Assembly (NCBI RefSeq): GCF_963666665.1
Contig: NZ_OY762999.1
Coordinates: forward strand, 1,121,501 to 1,185,500
DNA length: 64,000 nt
Source: Maridesulfovibrio sp.
GTDB lineage: Bacteria > Desulfobacterota > Desulfovibrionia > Desulfovibrionales > Desulfovibrionaceae
Direction: 5' to 3'
The translations under genes were made by a program, and so were the position numbers. The notes below the pieces were generated by a model that was not told where the DNA came from, made no database searches, and saw nothing but the letters and a program-made list of their open reading frames with translations. Shown piece by piece: positions 6,496 to 16,052 of the stretch; the stretch's first letter is position 1, and each line of letters begins with the position of its first letter.

Positions 6496-8493
6496 ATGGC
6501 AAAAAAGATCGGCGTATATGTCTGCCATTGCGGATCGAATATTGCGGGCAGGGTTAATTGCGAAAAGGTTGCCGATTTTGCAAGGCAACTTAAGGATGTT
6601 GCGGTTGCCCGTGATTATCAGTTCATGTGTTCGGACCCCGGTCAGGAAATGATTATTCGGGATATTCGTGAAAATGGCCTTAGCCGCGTTGTGGTTGCAT
6701 CCTGTTCTCCCCGGCTGCACGAAAAGACTTTTCAGAAAGCCTGTGCCCGTGCCGGTCTCAATCCTTATCTGATGCAGCATTGCTGTATCCGTGAGCATTG
6801 CTCATGGATTACGGGAGATTCTGATCAGGCTACCGCCAAGGCCATGCACATTGTCGAGGCGGCAGTGCACAGGGTCGTCAGGCATCAGGAGCTATTTTCC
6901 CGTGAGGTGGATGTTTTACCCGATGTCATGGTGGTCGGTGCAGGGATTGCAGGAATTCAGGCTGCTCTCGACATCGCAAAGTCCGGACACAAGGTCCACC
7001 TTGTGGAAAAAGCACCATCAATCGGTGGACATATGGCCCAGTTCGACAAGACTTTTCCCACCCTCGACTGTGCCGCCTGTATTTCCACTCCCAAGATGGT
7101 GGCGGTCTCTCAGGAACCCAATATCAATCTTATGACCTGGAGCGAGGTTGAGGACGTTTCAGGATTTGTCGGCAATTATACCGTTACTGTTTTGCGTAAG
7201 CCCCGTTATGTCAATGAGACGGTCTGTACTGGTTGCGGAGCCTGTCTGGAGAAGTGCCCGACCAAGGCCATCAGCGAGTTTAACGAAGGGCTGGGCACAC
7301 GTAAGGCCATTTACCGCAATTCGCCTCAGGCTGTACCGAATACGCCGGTCATAGACGGCACAGTCTGTAAGAAGATTACCACGGATAAGTGTGGAATCTG
7401 CCAGAAGATATGTCCCACCGGGGCCATTGATTACACCATGCAGGAGAAGCGCGAGGTCTTCAATGTGGGCAGTATTGTCCTTGCTACCGGATACGACACA
7501 ATGGATCCCACTCCCATCGCTGAATACGGATTCGGCAGGTATGATGAAGTTTATACCGCCCTGCAGTTCGAGCGCTTGAACAATGCTGTCGGCCCGACCG
7601 GTGGCAAGATAGTAATGAAAAACGGTCAGCCGCCGGAAAGTGTTGCCATAATCCATTGCGTGGGTAGTCGCGACAAGAATTATCACGAGTACTGTTCCCG
7701 GACCTGCTGCATGTATGCCCTTAAATATGATCATCTTATCAAGGATAAGGTGGGGCATGATGTCAGTGTCTACAATTTTTATATTGATATGCGCTGCTTC
7801 GGTAAGGGGTATGAGGAGTTTTTCAAGCGGGTTCAGGAAGAGGGCGTGACCTTTATCCGTGGCCGTCCCGCAGAAATTGTTCAGGAAGGCGAAAAGCTGG
7901 TTGTGGTCGGCGAGGATACCCTGCTCGGCATGGATGTTCGGGTTCCGGCGGACATGGTTATTCTCTGTACTGCCATGGAGCCACGGGCGGACATGACTGA
8001 TGTCGCTCGCATTTTCGGCGTATCGCAGGGACAGGACGGGTTCTTTCTGGAAGAGCACCCCAAGCTCGGCCCGGTTTCGACTGCCACGGATGGAATCTTT
8101 CTGGCCGGAGCCTGTCAGGGACCGAAGGATATTCCTGATGCTGTGGCCCACGCTTCAGGCGGAGCTGCTCAGGCTCTGGCGTTGGCAGCAAAGGGAAAGG
8201 TTTCCATTTCACCCACCACATCGTGGATCAATCCGGATATCTGTATAGGATGCAAGATCTGTATTAACCTCTGCGCCTATTCCGCAATCGAATTTGATGA
8301 ACGGAGGCAGGTATCGGTCATTAATGAAGCAATGTGCAAGGGTTGCGGCAGCTGCGCCGGATACTGTCCGAGCGGAGCAGCCCAGATCAAGCACTTCAGC
8401 GAGAACCAGATATTTGACGAAATTGACGGTCTTCTGGGGATGATGCCGGAAGCCGTTGTTGAACTACCCATTGAAAGTCGGGCCGAGGAATAG
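6496..8493 (+). CDS. hdrA: HdrA-like flavin/iron-sulfur subunit
   Basis: The protein has 665 aa, the usual HdrA length. The N-terminal domain (about 1-140) begins IGVYVCHCGSNIAG and holds CSPRLHE. A Rossmann FAD site follows (VVGAGIAGIQAALD near 147), with the HdrA hallmark FPTLDCAACISTPKM. Four ferredoxin-like Cys motifs are present: CTGCGACLEKCP near 243, CGICQKICPTG near 299, CIGCKICINLC near 583 and CKGCGSCAGYCP near 615. HdrA is the flavin hub of Hdr complexes and can bifurcate electrons between a high- and a low-potential acceptor. It is followed 16 bp later by mvhD. This operon carries a second, very long HdrA, so this copy is probably one of two flavin hubs. Confidence 0.93.
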   Translation: MAKKIGVYVCHCGSNIAGRVNCEKVADFARQLKDVAVARDYQFMCSDPGQEMIIRDIRENGLSRVVVASCSPRLHEKTFQKACARAGLNPYLMQHCCIREHCSWITGDSDQATAKAMHIVEAAVHRVVRHQELFSREVDVLPDVMVVGAGIAGIQAALDIAKSGHKVHLVEKAPSIGGHMAQFDKTFPTLDCAACISTPKMVAVSQEPNINLMTWSEVEDVSGFVGNYTVTVLRKPRYVNETVCTGCGACLEKCPTKAISEFNEGLGTRKAIYRNSPQAVPNTPVIDGTVCKKITTDKCGICQKICPTGAIDYTMQEKREVFNVGSIVLATGYDTMDPTPIAEYGFGRYDEVYTALQFERLNNAVGPTGGKIVMKNGQPPESVAIIHCVGSRDKNYHEYCSRTCCMYALKYDHLIKDKVGHDVSVYNFYIDMRCFGKGYEEFFKRVQEEGVTFIRGRPAEIVQEGEKLVVVGEDTLLGMDVRVPADMVILCTAMEPRADMTDVARIFGVSQGQDGFFLEEHPKLGPVSTATDGIFLAGACQGPKDIPDAVAHASGGAAQALALAAKGKVSISPTTSWINPDICIGCKICINLCAYSAIEFDERRQVSVINEAMCKGCGSCAGYCPSGAAQIKHFSENQIFDEIDGLLGMMPEAVVELPIESRAEE

Positions 8494-8509
8494 GCTTGAG
8501 GAGACGGTC

Positions 8510-8935
8510 ATGAGCGAACAATTCGAACCGACAATAGTGGCTTTTGTCTGTAACTGGTGCACCTATACCGCGGCAGATCTCGCCGGGACTTCAAGGATGG
8601 TGCAGCAACCCAACCTGAGGCTGGTGAGGATGATGTGTACTGGCATGGTGGACCCCAAGTACGTCATCAAGGCTCTGCTTTCCGGGGCTGACGGAGTTCT
8701 GGTCAGTGGGTGCCATCCCGGTGATTGCCATTACATCAACGGCAACTACAAGGCCCGGCGCAGGGTAAAGCTGTTGAATGAGATACTGCCTCAGTTCGGC
8801 ATTGAAAAGGAAAGATTGAAGTTGACCTGGGTCGGTGCCAGTGAAGGAAATGAATTTGCGGCCACGGTAAATAATTTCATTAATGAAATACGTGAAATGG
8901 GTCCCATGGAAGCTCGTTCCATGGCGGTTATCTAA
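8510..8935 (+). CDS. mvhD: MvhD-like 2Fe-2S electron-transfer subunit
   Basis: A 141-aa protein read from ATG 8510, with GAGGAG just upstream. It matches MvhD: VAFVCNWCTYTAADLAG at the N-terminus, MCTGMVDPKYV and SGCHPGDCHYINGN give the conserved Cys that bind a 2Fe-2S cluster. MvhD usually links a hydrogenase or formate dehydrogenase to HdrA. Here it stands between hdrA and an FdhB-like gene, so the donor is more likely a formate- or F420-type module or a soluble carrier than a hydrogenase; no hydrogenase gene is nearby. Confidence 0.93.
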   Translation: MSEQFEPTIVAFVCNWCTYTAADLAGTSRMVQQPNLRLVRMMCTGMVDPKYVIKALLSGADGVLVSGCHPGDCHYINGNYKARRRVKLLNEILPQFGIEKERLKLTWVGASEGNEFAATVNNFINEIREMGPMEARSMAVI

Positions 8936-8959
8936 CGCTGCGGACCAGGAGGTTGTGAC

Positions 8960-10108
8960 ATGGCGACCACTGCAAGAATAAAGGTTGAAGAAAAGAATCC
9001 TGTTCAGGCTTTGCAGGGATTTTTGAAAGGGCTTTTGAGTGATGAAGCTTTGGGCGGCATTATGGTGCCTGTCCATCTGTTCGGCAAGGGCATGCCCATG
9101 CCCACGCTGGTGACTGATCCAGACCAGCTGTCTGCGGCTGATCCTCTGGCTCCGGCATACCCCATGAACAGCGCAAAGCTCCTGTCTCGACTGACCCGCG
9201 GACAGTCCGGGGAAAAGATCGCCGCGGTCATGCGCCCATGCGAGATCAGGGCATTTGTCGAGTTGGTCAAACTGAATCAGGGCAGTCTCGACAGCATCAT
9301 AATTGTGGGCATGGATTGTGCCGGGGCATACGGCAATACCGATTACCTGAAGGTTGTCGGCGACAATGACCCGATCAATACTACCATTGATTTTCTCGGC
9401 CAGCACGGCTGCACAAATGAAACTGCTGTGGACGGTGTGGATATAGCTTCCGCCTGTCGAGTCTGTGAGCATCCTGCTCCGGCAAATGCCGACATCATAA
9501 TTGGAATCGCCGGCGCTGACCTGCACTCGAGCATACCGGTCTCGGCGGCCAGTGCTCGCGGTGAGGCCCTGCTCAACAGCCTGGGCCTGCCCGAGGAACA
9601 GTCTTCCAACGGGCGTGAAAAGACTCTTAAGGAGATTATTGAACGCAGGACTGCGGCACGCGATGCCATGATGGAAGAAACAAGGGCCCTGACCGGAACT
9701 TTAGCGGGGCTTTCAGAATACTTTTCATCATGTGTCAACTGCTACAATTGCCGCGTGGCCTGTCCGGTCTGTTACTGCAAGGAATGTGTTTTCAATACTG
9801 ATGTCTTTGAGCACAAGCCGTGGCAGTTTATGGGCTGGGCTAAGCGCAAGGGCAGTCTGAAGCTGCCCACGGACACTGTTTTCTATCACCTGACCAGAAT
9901 GACCCATATGAGTACGGCCTGTGTTGGATGCGGACAGTGTTCCAATGCCTGTCCCAACGATATCCCGGTAATGGAATTGTTCAGGACCGTTGCCGCGCAA
10001 ACACAACAGGGGTTTGATTATCTACCGGGCAGGAGCCTTAATGAGCCGCCGCCGTTGTCGGTGTTCAAGGAAGATGAATTTCAGGAAACGGTATCGCATA
10101 TGGCCTAG
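8960..10108 (+). CDS. FdhB/FrhB-like iron-sulfur flavoprotein
   Basis: A 382-aa protein of the coenzyme F420 hydrogenase/dehydrogenase beta-subunit family. Features are the N-terminal region PAYPMNSAKLLSRL, a VMRPCEIRAFVEL motif near 93 and VGMDCAGAYG near 116. Two C-terminal Fe-S motifs follow: CVNCYNCRVACPVCYCKEC (about 257-275) and CVGCGQCSNACP near 319. The family binds FAD plus 4Fe-4S clusters and passes electrons between NAD(P)H/F420/ferredoxin-type carriers and Hdr or hydrogenase partners. Its place between mvhD and the second hdrA suggests it feeds the Hdr complex. F420 itself need not be the substrate in a sulfate reducer. Confidence 0.85.
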   Translation: MATTARIKVEEKNPVQALQGFLKGLLSDEALGGIMVPVHLFGKGMPMPTLVTDPDQLSAADPLAPAYPMNSAKLLSRLTRGQSGEKIAAVMRPCEIRAFVELVKLNQGSLDSIIIVGMDCAGAYGNTDYLKVVGDNDPINTTIDFLGQHGCTNETAVDGVDIASACRVCEHPAPANADIIIGIAGADLHSSIPVSAASARGEALLNSLGLPEEQSSNGREKTLKEIIERRTAARDAMMEETRALTGTLAGLSEYFSSCVNCYNCRVACPVCYCKECVFNTDVFEHKPWQFMGWAKRKGSLKLPTDTVFYHLTRMTHMSTACVGCGQCSNACPNDIPVMELFRTVAAQTQQGFDYLPGRSLNEPPPLSVFKEDEFQETVSHMA

Positions 10109-10135
10109 TATCGCGCTAAGTAGCGGGAGGACTTT

Positions 10136-13100
10136 ATGAGAAAGCAATATGGAGCACTGGTGGTCGGAGCGGGTATAGGCGGAATTAGAGCCGCTCTGGA
10201 TCTGGCTGTTACCGGGCACAAGGTGGCTCTTATCGATAGACGGCCCAATCACGGCGGGATTCTGGCCCAGCTGGACCATCAATTTCCGTCTGACCATTGC
10301 GGTATGTGTCGAATGCTGCCGCTGATGTCGCGGGATTCATCAAGTCAGTACTGCCTGCGTAAGGGGCTCTTTCACGATAACATCGATATCATGCTTTCCA
10401 CCGAGCTGGTTGAGCTTGAGGGCGAGCCCGGAAAGTTTCTAGTCTCGCTTAACCGGAAATCTCCCCTGATCGACCCTGAAAAGTGTGTCAGCTGCGGCAA
10501 GTGTTCCGAAGTCTGTCCGGTCAGGGTTCCCAGTGAATTCAATGCCGGACTGACGAATAGAGCAGCAGTATATCTTCCGGTTCCCCATGCCATACCCAAT
10601 CATTATGTCCTCGATCTCGATAACTGCCAGCGCTGCTGGAAGTGTTTTGAAGCCTGTCCTACCGGAGCGATTGATTTCAAGTTCTCCGAACGCGAAGAAT
10701 TTCATATTCTTATTGCCGACAGTGATCCTGAAATTGTCTCTTTTATGAAAGAGAGTCTGCAGGAGCAGAATTTCACTTTGCATTTTGCTTCATCGGGACG
10801 CGATGTTGTCGATATGCTTTCCGGTGATCAAAAAATCGGTCTGGTGCTGCTGGGGATGAACTTTGAGGACATGGCTGCTGACCGCGTGCTGACCCGTTGC
10901 CATGAATTGCGTCCGGGCCTGCCGGTAGTAGCCATGCCCGGTCTCGGTCAGGAAGAAAACGCAGCTGATCTCGTAATGCAGGGCGCACGTGATTATCTGG
11001 TCAAGCCTTTAGGGCAGAAGCGTTTTGTGCCGTGGCTGGATAAGCTCTACATGCGTATTATGTCCGACACGACCGAGGAGTTGATGGTCGGCGCGGTGGT
11101 TCTTGCCGGTGGATTCGATTGTTATAATCCGAAGATGGACCCACAGGGGGGCGAGGATATCTGGAGCTATAGTCATCCCGGCGTTGTTACCGCTATTGAA
11201 TTTGAACGTCTGTTGAGCGGGACCGGACCATCCGGGGGTAAGCTTGTCAGGCCGGGAGACAATAAGCCGGTAGAGAAAATTGCCTGGATTCAATGTGTCG
11301 GTTCCCGTGATGTGCAGAAGGGAGCGGATTATTGTTCGGGAATCTGTTGCATGTTTTCCATCAAGGAATCCGTGTTGGCTAAAAAGGCCACTGGCGGCAA
11401 GGTTGATGCCACTATCTTCTATATGGATATGCGTACTGTTGGTAAGGATTACCAGCGCTATCGCCAGCGTGCAGAAACCGAGCTTGGGGTGCGTTTTGTT
11501 CCGAGCAGGCCACACTCCGTGACCCCGGATGAAGGCAGTCAGGGCCTTAAAATCGAATATCTGAGTCCAGCAGGGGAGTTGGAAGTCGAGAGCTTTGATA
11601 TGGTTGTTCTGGCCGTGGGAGCGCGCCCTCCGGCAGGTATGGAAAAGTTTGCCCGGACCACCGGTATTGAACTCAATGACTGGGGTTTTGCCGACAGGAA
11701 ATCTTATGCGCCTGAAAAGACCAGCCGGGTCGGTGTTTTTTCCGCAGGTGCTTTTAACGAACCCAGAGATATTTCTGATTCAGTTATTCAGGCTGGTGCT
11801 GCTGCTCAGGGCGCATCCAGACTGATCAAAGTCTATGACGTCCTTGCGGGTATTGAAACTGAGCCTGAGCCTGAATACCCGGATGTTTCAAGGCAGGCAG
11901 CCCGGACTTATGTCGCTGTCTGTACCTCCTGCCCGACTCTTGGACAGGAAGTGGACCTGAGTGAACTAAGCGCCCGTCTGGCTAAAATCCATTCCGTATG
12001 CAAGGTCGTCTCAGTCAATGGAGCCTGCACGGCAGAGGGCTGGGATGAAATCAGGCAGGGCGTTGCCGAATTTAAGCCCAACCGGGTGCTTATTGGGGCT
12101 TGTATGCCCTATGCCTATATCCCCCGCCTCAAGGAGTTGGGCCAGAGCATCGGGCTGAATCCTGCGCTTATGGATGTGGTTGATATCTACAGTCCGACCT
12201 TTGAACCGGACCTGAAGGACAGGCCGGAAAAGAAAATCTACGCTTCTCTGGCTTCTGCTGCTGCTCGTTTGCAGGGCGTGGACCCCGTTCCTCCACCGGT
12301 CATGGTAGACGTGACCAGATCCGCCTTGATTGTGGGCGGAGGATTGGCGGGTATGACTTCCGCCATGGCTGTGGCAGATCAGGGATACGGGGTCTGTCTG
12401 GTAGAGTCTGAAGAAGAACTCGGCGGTATGGCCATGCGCTTACATACCCAGCTTGACGGTTCCGATCCGCGTAAGTTCATGGAGGAACTGATCGGGCAAG
12501 TCATGAAACACCCCAACATAAAGGTATTCAAGGATTCTCGGGTAGTTCTTTCCAGAGGAAGTGCCGGAAAATTCAGGTCAGCCATTGCCAGCCCGGAAGG
12601 AGTTTTTCCTCTTGAACACGGAGTGACCATCCTCGCCACCGGAGCGCAGGAGGGCAAGATTTATGAAAGCGGTTTCTGCGTGCACAAGTCAGTGATGACT
12701 CATTTGACCCTTGAGGAAAGGCTGGCCTCCGGTGTGATTGATGCCGGGGAATTGTCTACTGTTGCCATGATTCAGTGCTGGCGCTCGCTAACTGAGGACC
12801 GCAAGTACTGTAGCAAGGTCTGCTGTCCTGAAATGTTGAAGAATGTCCTGACTCTCAAGGAACGTAATCCCGACCTTCCCATCTATGTCTTTTACCGGGA
12901 CATCATGGCCCCCGGTTTTCTTGAAAGTTATTACACTCAGGCCCGCAAGGCCGGGGCCGTCTTTATTCGTTTCGATCCTGACAATCCACCAAAAGTTGAA
13001 TTCGATGAGGGTAGGCCGGTGATCACTGCCTATGATTCCGTGCTTGGGGATAACGTTCAGATAAGTGCGGATATCTTGTCCCTTTCCAGCGGGCTTGATC

Positions 13101-13567
13101 CCAATGATGTGGATGATCTGCAGGAAATCTTTGGCGTAGAGGTCAACTCTGACGGATTTTATCAGGAAGCTGACTTCAAGTGGCGTCCTGTGGATTTCCT
13201 CAAGCAGGGTATCTACATGTGCGGAACTGCGGTCGCGCCCAAGCGTATGCATGAGACCGTGGCTTCGGCAAAGGCTGCTGCCCAGCGGGCCTTGCGTATT
13301 CTGAATGCCGAGAAGATCGCTCGTGAGACCGTTGTCGCATCAGTCCGTCACTCTCTGTGCTCACTTTGTCAGGCTTGTGTTTCCGCCTGCCCGTACGGGG
13401 CGAGGGTTGTTGATCTGGAAGCTGAGCAGATCGCAGTTGACGAGATTCTCTGTCAGGGATGCGGGGTTTGCGCCGCGGTCTGTCCCAATAGCGCTACTGT
13501 GCTCAAGGGGTTCCACGACGGACCGATGCTGTCAGTAATTGATGCTGTTTTGGAGGAACCGGCATAG
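10136..13567 (+). CDS. Giant tandem HdrA (1143 aa) with an inserted receiver-like domain
   Basis: Two HdrA units in one chain. The first lacks the HdrA N-terminal domain and starts at its FAD site (VVGAGIGGIRAALDLA), with HCGMCRM in place of the CAAC motif and two Fe-S motifs (CVSCGKCSEVCP near 117; CQRCWKCFEACP near 164). At residues about 190-308 (bases about 10703-11060) a CheY-like domain is inserted: ILIADSDPE, VLLGMNF, ARDYLVKPL. Its Lys is kept, but the phospho-Asp position is Gly240. The FAD domain then resumes (MVGAVVLAGGFDCYNPK). From about 595 a full second HdrA follows (VCTSCPTLG, then a second FAD site IVGGGLAGM near 742), ending with CSLCQACVSACP and CQGCGVCAAVCP. The likely role is a second flavin hub of the Hdr complex; the receiver may be a docking or regulatory module. 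Confidence 0.88.
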   Translation: MRKQYGALVVGAGIGGIRAALDLAVTGHKVALIDRRPNHGGILAQLDHQFPSDHCGMCRMLPLMSRDSSSQYCLRKGLFHDNIDIMLSTELVELEGEPGKFLVSLNRKSPLIDPEKCVSCGKCSEVCPVRVPSEFNAGLTNRAAVYLPVPHAIPNHYVLDLDNCQRCWKCFEACPTGAIDFKFSEREEFHILIADSDPEIVSFMKESLQEQNFTLHFASSGRDVVDMLSGDQKIGLVLLGMNFEDMAADRVLTRCHELRPGLPVVAMPGLGQEENAADLVMQGARDYLVKPLGQKRFVPWLDKLYMRIMSDTTEELMVGAVVLAGGFDCYNPKMDPQGGEDIWSYSHPGVVTAIEFERLLSGTGPSGGKLVRPGDNKPVEKIAWIQCVGSRDVQKGADYCSGICCMFSIKESVLAKKATGGKVDATIFYMDMRTVGKDYQRYRQRAETELGVRFVPSRPHSVTPDEGSQGLKIEYLSPAGELEVESFDMVVLAVGARPPAGMEKFARTTGIELNDWGFADRKSYAPEKTSRVGVFSAGAFNEPRDISDSVIQAGAAAQGASRLIKVYDVLAGIETEPEPEYPDVSRQAARTYVAVCTSCPTLGQEVDLSELSARLAKIHSVCKVVSVNGACTAEGWDEIRQGVAEFKPNRVLIGACMPYAYIPRLKELGQSIGLNPALMDVVDIYSPTFEPDLKDRPEKKIYASLASAAARLQGVDPVPPPVMVDVTRSALIVGGGLAGMTSAMAVADQGYGVCLVESEEELGGMAMRLHTQLDGSDPRKFMEELIGQVMKHPNIKVFKDSRVVLSRGSAGKFRSAIASPEGVFPLEHGVTILATGAQEGKIYESGFCVHKSVMTHLTLEERLASGVIDAGELSTVAMIQCWRSLTEDRKYCSKVCCPEMLKNVLTLKERNPDLPIYVFYRDIMAPGFLESYYTQARKAGAVFIRFDPDNPPKVEFDEGRPVITAYDSVLGDNVQISADILSLSSGLDPNDVDDLQEIFGVEVNSDGFYQEADFKWRPVDFLKQGIYMCGTAVAPKRMHETVASAKAAAQRALRILNAEKIARETVVASVRHSLCSLCQACVSACPYGARVVDLEAEQIAVDEILCQGCGVCAAVCPNSATVLKGFHDGPMLSVIDAVLEEPA

Positions 13568-13603
13568 GGCCGGATTATCACGATATTTCAAGGATGGTGA
13601 ACC

Positions 13604-14170
13604 ATGAAAGGTATAGACAGACAGGCGTGGAGTCCGGCGGACGAAGAGACACGATCGGTGCTTGCCGAACTTAAGGAGACGGTGGGGGCCTGCATGCAGT
13701 GTGGCACCTGCACGGCGTCCTGTCCCAACGGGTTTGCCATGGATGTTTCGCCGCGCGCCATGTGGAGAATGATTCAGTTCGACATGTTGGATCGGATTCT
13801 TAAGAGCCATACTTTCTGGCTCTGTTCGTCCTGTTATATGTGCACCCTGCGCTGCCCCAGAGGACTGAAGCTGACTTCGGCCATGGGTATGCTCAAACGG
13901 CTTGCACGGTTGAGGTCCGGGCAGGATGTGGCGGAAACCGGGGATTTTTATGAGGCATTCATGAGCAATGTTGAGACGTATGGCCGTGTTCAGGAATTGA
14001 GCCTGATGAACGGATACTTCATGAAAAGCATGAATCCTGTCCTGCCGCTGTCTTTTATACCGCTGGGGATAAAAATGCTCAGCAAAGGCAAGCTGCATCT
14101 TCCCGATACGATGCAGCGGGATACGCTGAAGGCCATGTTTGCCAAGGCCCGTGAAATGGAGGGACGCTGA
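13604..14170 (+). CDS. hdrC: HdrC-like 4Fe-4S subunit
   Basis: A 188-aa protein with two 4Fe-4S motifs, CMQCGTCTASCP near residue 27 and CSSCYMCTLRCP near 74, separated by a helical region as in HdrC. The C-terminal part is helical with no membrane span. HdrC carries electrons from HdrA to the catalytic subunit HdrB. It starts at ATG 13604 after GGATGGTGAACC. Its stop overlaps the hdrB start (TGATG at 14168-14172), so the two are translationally coupled. Confidence 0.93.
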   Translation: MKGIDRQAWSPADEETRSVLAELKETVGACMQCGTCTASCPNGFAMDVSPRAMWRMIQFDMLDRILKSHTFWLCSSCYMCTLRCPRGLKLTSAMGMLKRLARLRSGQDVAETGDFYEAFMSNVETYGRVQELSLMNGYFMKSMNPVLPLSFIPLGIKMLSKGKLHLPDTMQRDTLKAMFAKAREMEGR

Positions 14171-15093
14171 TGAAGTACGCATACTATCCCGGATGTTCCT
14201 TGCTTGAAAGTGCGCACGAATTTGATGTGTCTGTCAGGGCCGTCATGAATGCGCTGGGTGTGGAGCTGGAGGAAATTCCCGATTGGACCTGTTGCGGGGC
14301 CAGTGCCGCGGAACCGGTCAGTCGATTGATGAATTACGCACTTCCTGCACGTAATCTGGCTATTGCGGAAGAAAGGCTAAGCGGTCTGGATATTCTTGCA
14401 CCGTGCAGTGCCTGTTACCTCAACCTGCTCAAGGTCAACCGTGAGGTTTTCGGAAACCGCAAGCTTCACGAAGAGGTGAATGAGGTGCTGGGCGTTTCCG
14501 GTCTGGCCTACACGGGATCGGTCCGGGTTCGCCACCTGTGTGATGTCCTGCTTAATGATATCGGTCCGGAAAGTATTGCAGCTGTGGTGGTCGACGGGCT
14601 GGAGAGCATGCGGGTGGCTCCTTATTACGGCTGCCAGATTCTACGTCCGTATACTGTTTTTGATGACCCCCGCAGGCCGAAGTCCATGGAACCTGTTTTA
14701 AAAGCTTTGGGAGCCGAGGTGTTCGAGTGGGATTCGGGCAACCGTTGTTGCGGGGCCTCGCTTATGATGGGGCACCGGGATGTGGCTCTGCACTCGGTAG
14801 GTTCCATTCTAAGCGCTGCGGCTGAAGCGGATGTCATCGTGACAGTCTGTCCTTTGTGCCAGATGAATCTTGAGGCTTATCAGGATCAACTTGCAGGAGG
14901 CGGCGTGAAGCATGTGCCGGTCATTTACCTGTCGCAGCTTATGGGGATGGCTTTTGGATTGGGAGAGGAAAAGACTCAACTTAATAAGAATCTGACTGTG
15001 ACGGCCGGCGTCAGGAAGGATTTTGCCGACAAGGTCTGGGCTCGAGAGACTGTTCCCGAGCATGGCGGAAACGTAACAGATGTTGAACCGTAA
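14170..15093 (+). CDS. hdrB: HdrB-like subunit (two CCG domains)
   Basis: A 307-aa protein with the two Cys-rich CCG repeats of HdrB: YYPGCSLLES ... WTCCGAS ... APCSACYLN, and YYGCQILRP ... NRCCGAS ... CPLCQMN. These bind the two noncubane Fe-S clusters that reduce a disulfide in characterised HdrABC. In sulfate reducers, where CoM-S-S-CoB is absent, the physiological disulfide or thiol partner is not established from this sequence; DsrC is the usual proposal. The start overlaps the hdrC stop. Confidence 0.93.
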   Translation: MKYAYYPGCSLLESAHEFDVSVRAVMNALGVELEEIPDWTCCGASAAEPVSRLMNYALPARNLAIAEERLSGLDILAPCSACYLNLLKVNREVFGNRKLHEEVNEVLGVSGLAYTGSVRVRHLCDVLLNDIGPESIAAVVVDGLESMRVAPYYGCQILRPYTVFDDPRRPKSMEPVLKALGAEVFEWDSGNRCCGASLMMGHRDVALHSVGSILSAAAEADVIVTVCPLCQMNLEAYQDQLAGGGVKHVPVIYLSQLMGMAFGLGEEKTQLNKNLTVTAGVRKDFADKVWARETVPEHGGNVTDVEP

Positions 15094-15114
15094 ACCCTAA
15101 CCAAGGGGGACATT

Positions 15115-16011
15115 ATGTTTAAGGACATTATTGTGGGGATTACTCCTACCGGAATCGATGATTGCGCGGTTAAGGCTGCTGTGGAATTTGCCCGGAAGTT
15201 TGAGGCTAACCTTTACTTGGTACATGTGGCCGGAATGGAGCAGGGATGGGGAGCGATAGAGCATCTGGCCCCTTCCGGTGAAACCGGGAAGCTTAAGGAG
15301 CAGATCTCCGAAATGTACGGACCTCTGCTCGGTGATCTTCCCAACTCCGAAATTATGGTTGTTCCTGGTATCCCCCACAGCGAACTTTTGCGTCTGGCCC
15401 GGAAGAAGAATACGGACCTCATCATCATGGGGCCTCATACCAAGGAGTATGAGGAACAGCGTTCCAAGATGTGGGGCATGGCCGGAAGTACTCTGGAACG
15501 GGTTAGCCAGAGGGCTCGTTGCCCGGTCATGATCGTGCACAAGGATGTAGTTACCAAGGAACCTCTTTTTGAAAACATTCTTGTTGCCACGGACTTCTCC
15601 GATCAGGCGGAGTGCGCCGTCAGCTACGGTGGACAGATGGCCCGTCAGTATAAGTCCAACCTGAGCGTAATTCATGTTGCGGACGGGGAAGCTGAAGGGG
15701 ACAGTGAAGCCCGGCTTGAAAAGGCTTATGGATCCCGTCTGGCCGGATTGAATGCCTCATTTGAGGGGTGTCAGGGTCAGCCTTCAATGGAAATCCTGAA
15801 GAAGGCCCAGCAGGGCAATGCCGACTTGGTAATTATGGCTCACCATTCCAAGGAACAGGATCCTGAGAAGGCATTCCTTGGTTCTACCGTAGTTCAGGTT
15901 GCTCTTAATGCCACCTGTCCGACCATGAGTGTTAACCATCACTTCGATTTACGTTGCGGCCTGATGTATGACCAGACCGGAGCCGTTGTGCAGGCTGAAG
16001 CGTCAGCATAG
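15115..16011 (+). CDS. Tandem universal stress protein
   Basis: A 298-aa protein made of two Usp domains, about 1-142 and 152-290. Both start with the typical first strand (MFKDIIVGITPTG; FENILVATDFSDQAE) and end with the nucleotide-binding type of loop (GSTLERVSQRARCPVMIV; GSTVVQVALNATCPTMSV). The second domain lacks a clear G-2X-G-9X-G(S/T), so ATP binding is uncertain there. It starts at ATG 15115 after AAGGGGG, 21 bp past hdrB, inside the Hdr operon. A role as stress or energy sensor for the complex is inferred from position only. Confidence 0.85.
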   Translation: MFKDIIVGITPTGIDDCAVKAAVEFARKFEANLYLVHVAGMEQGWGAIEHLAPSGETGKLKEQISEMYGPLLGDLPNSEIMVVPGIPHSELLRLARKKNTDLIIMGPHTKEYEEQRSKMWGMAGSTLERVSQRARCPVMIVHKDVVTKEPLFENILVATDFSDQAECAVSYGGQMARQYKSNLSVIHVADGEAEGDSEARLEKAYGSRLAGLNASFEGCQGQPSMEILKKAQQGNADLVIMAHHSKEQDPEKAFLGSTVVQVALNATCPTMSVNHHFDLRCGLMYDQTGAVVQAEASA

Positions 16012-16052
16012 TTTCCGGCTGCGGGCTGATTATTGAATTAAAAATCGAATTC

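Noticed and set aside
7159..8151. A long open frame antisense to hdrA
   Set aside because: It mirrors the codon pattern of the strongly supported HdrA gene, shows no family features and has no ribosome-binding site.
8591..9526. A 311-codon open frame antisense to mvhD and the FdhB-like gene
   Set aside because: It spans the gap between two well-supported genes on the other strand and its translation shows no known motif.
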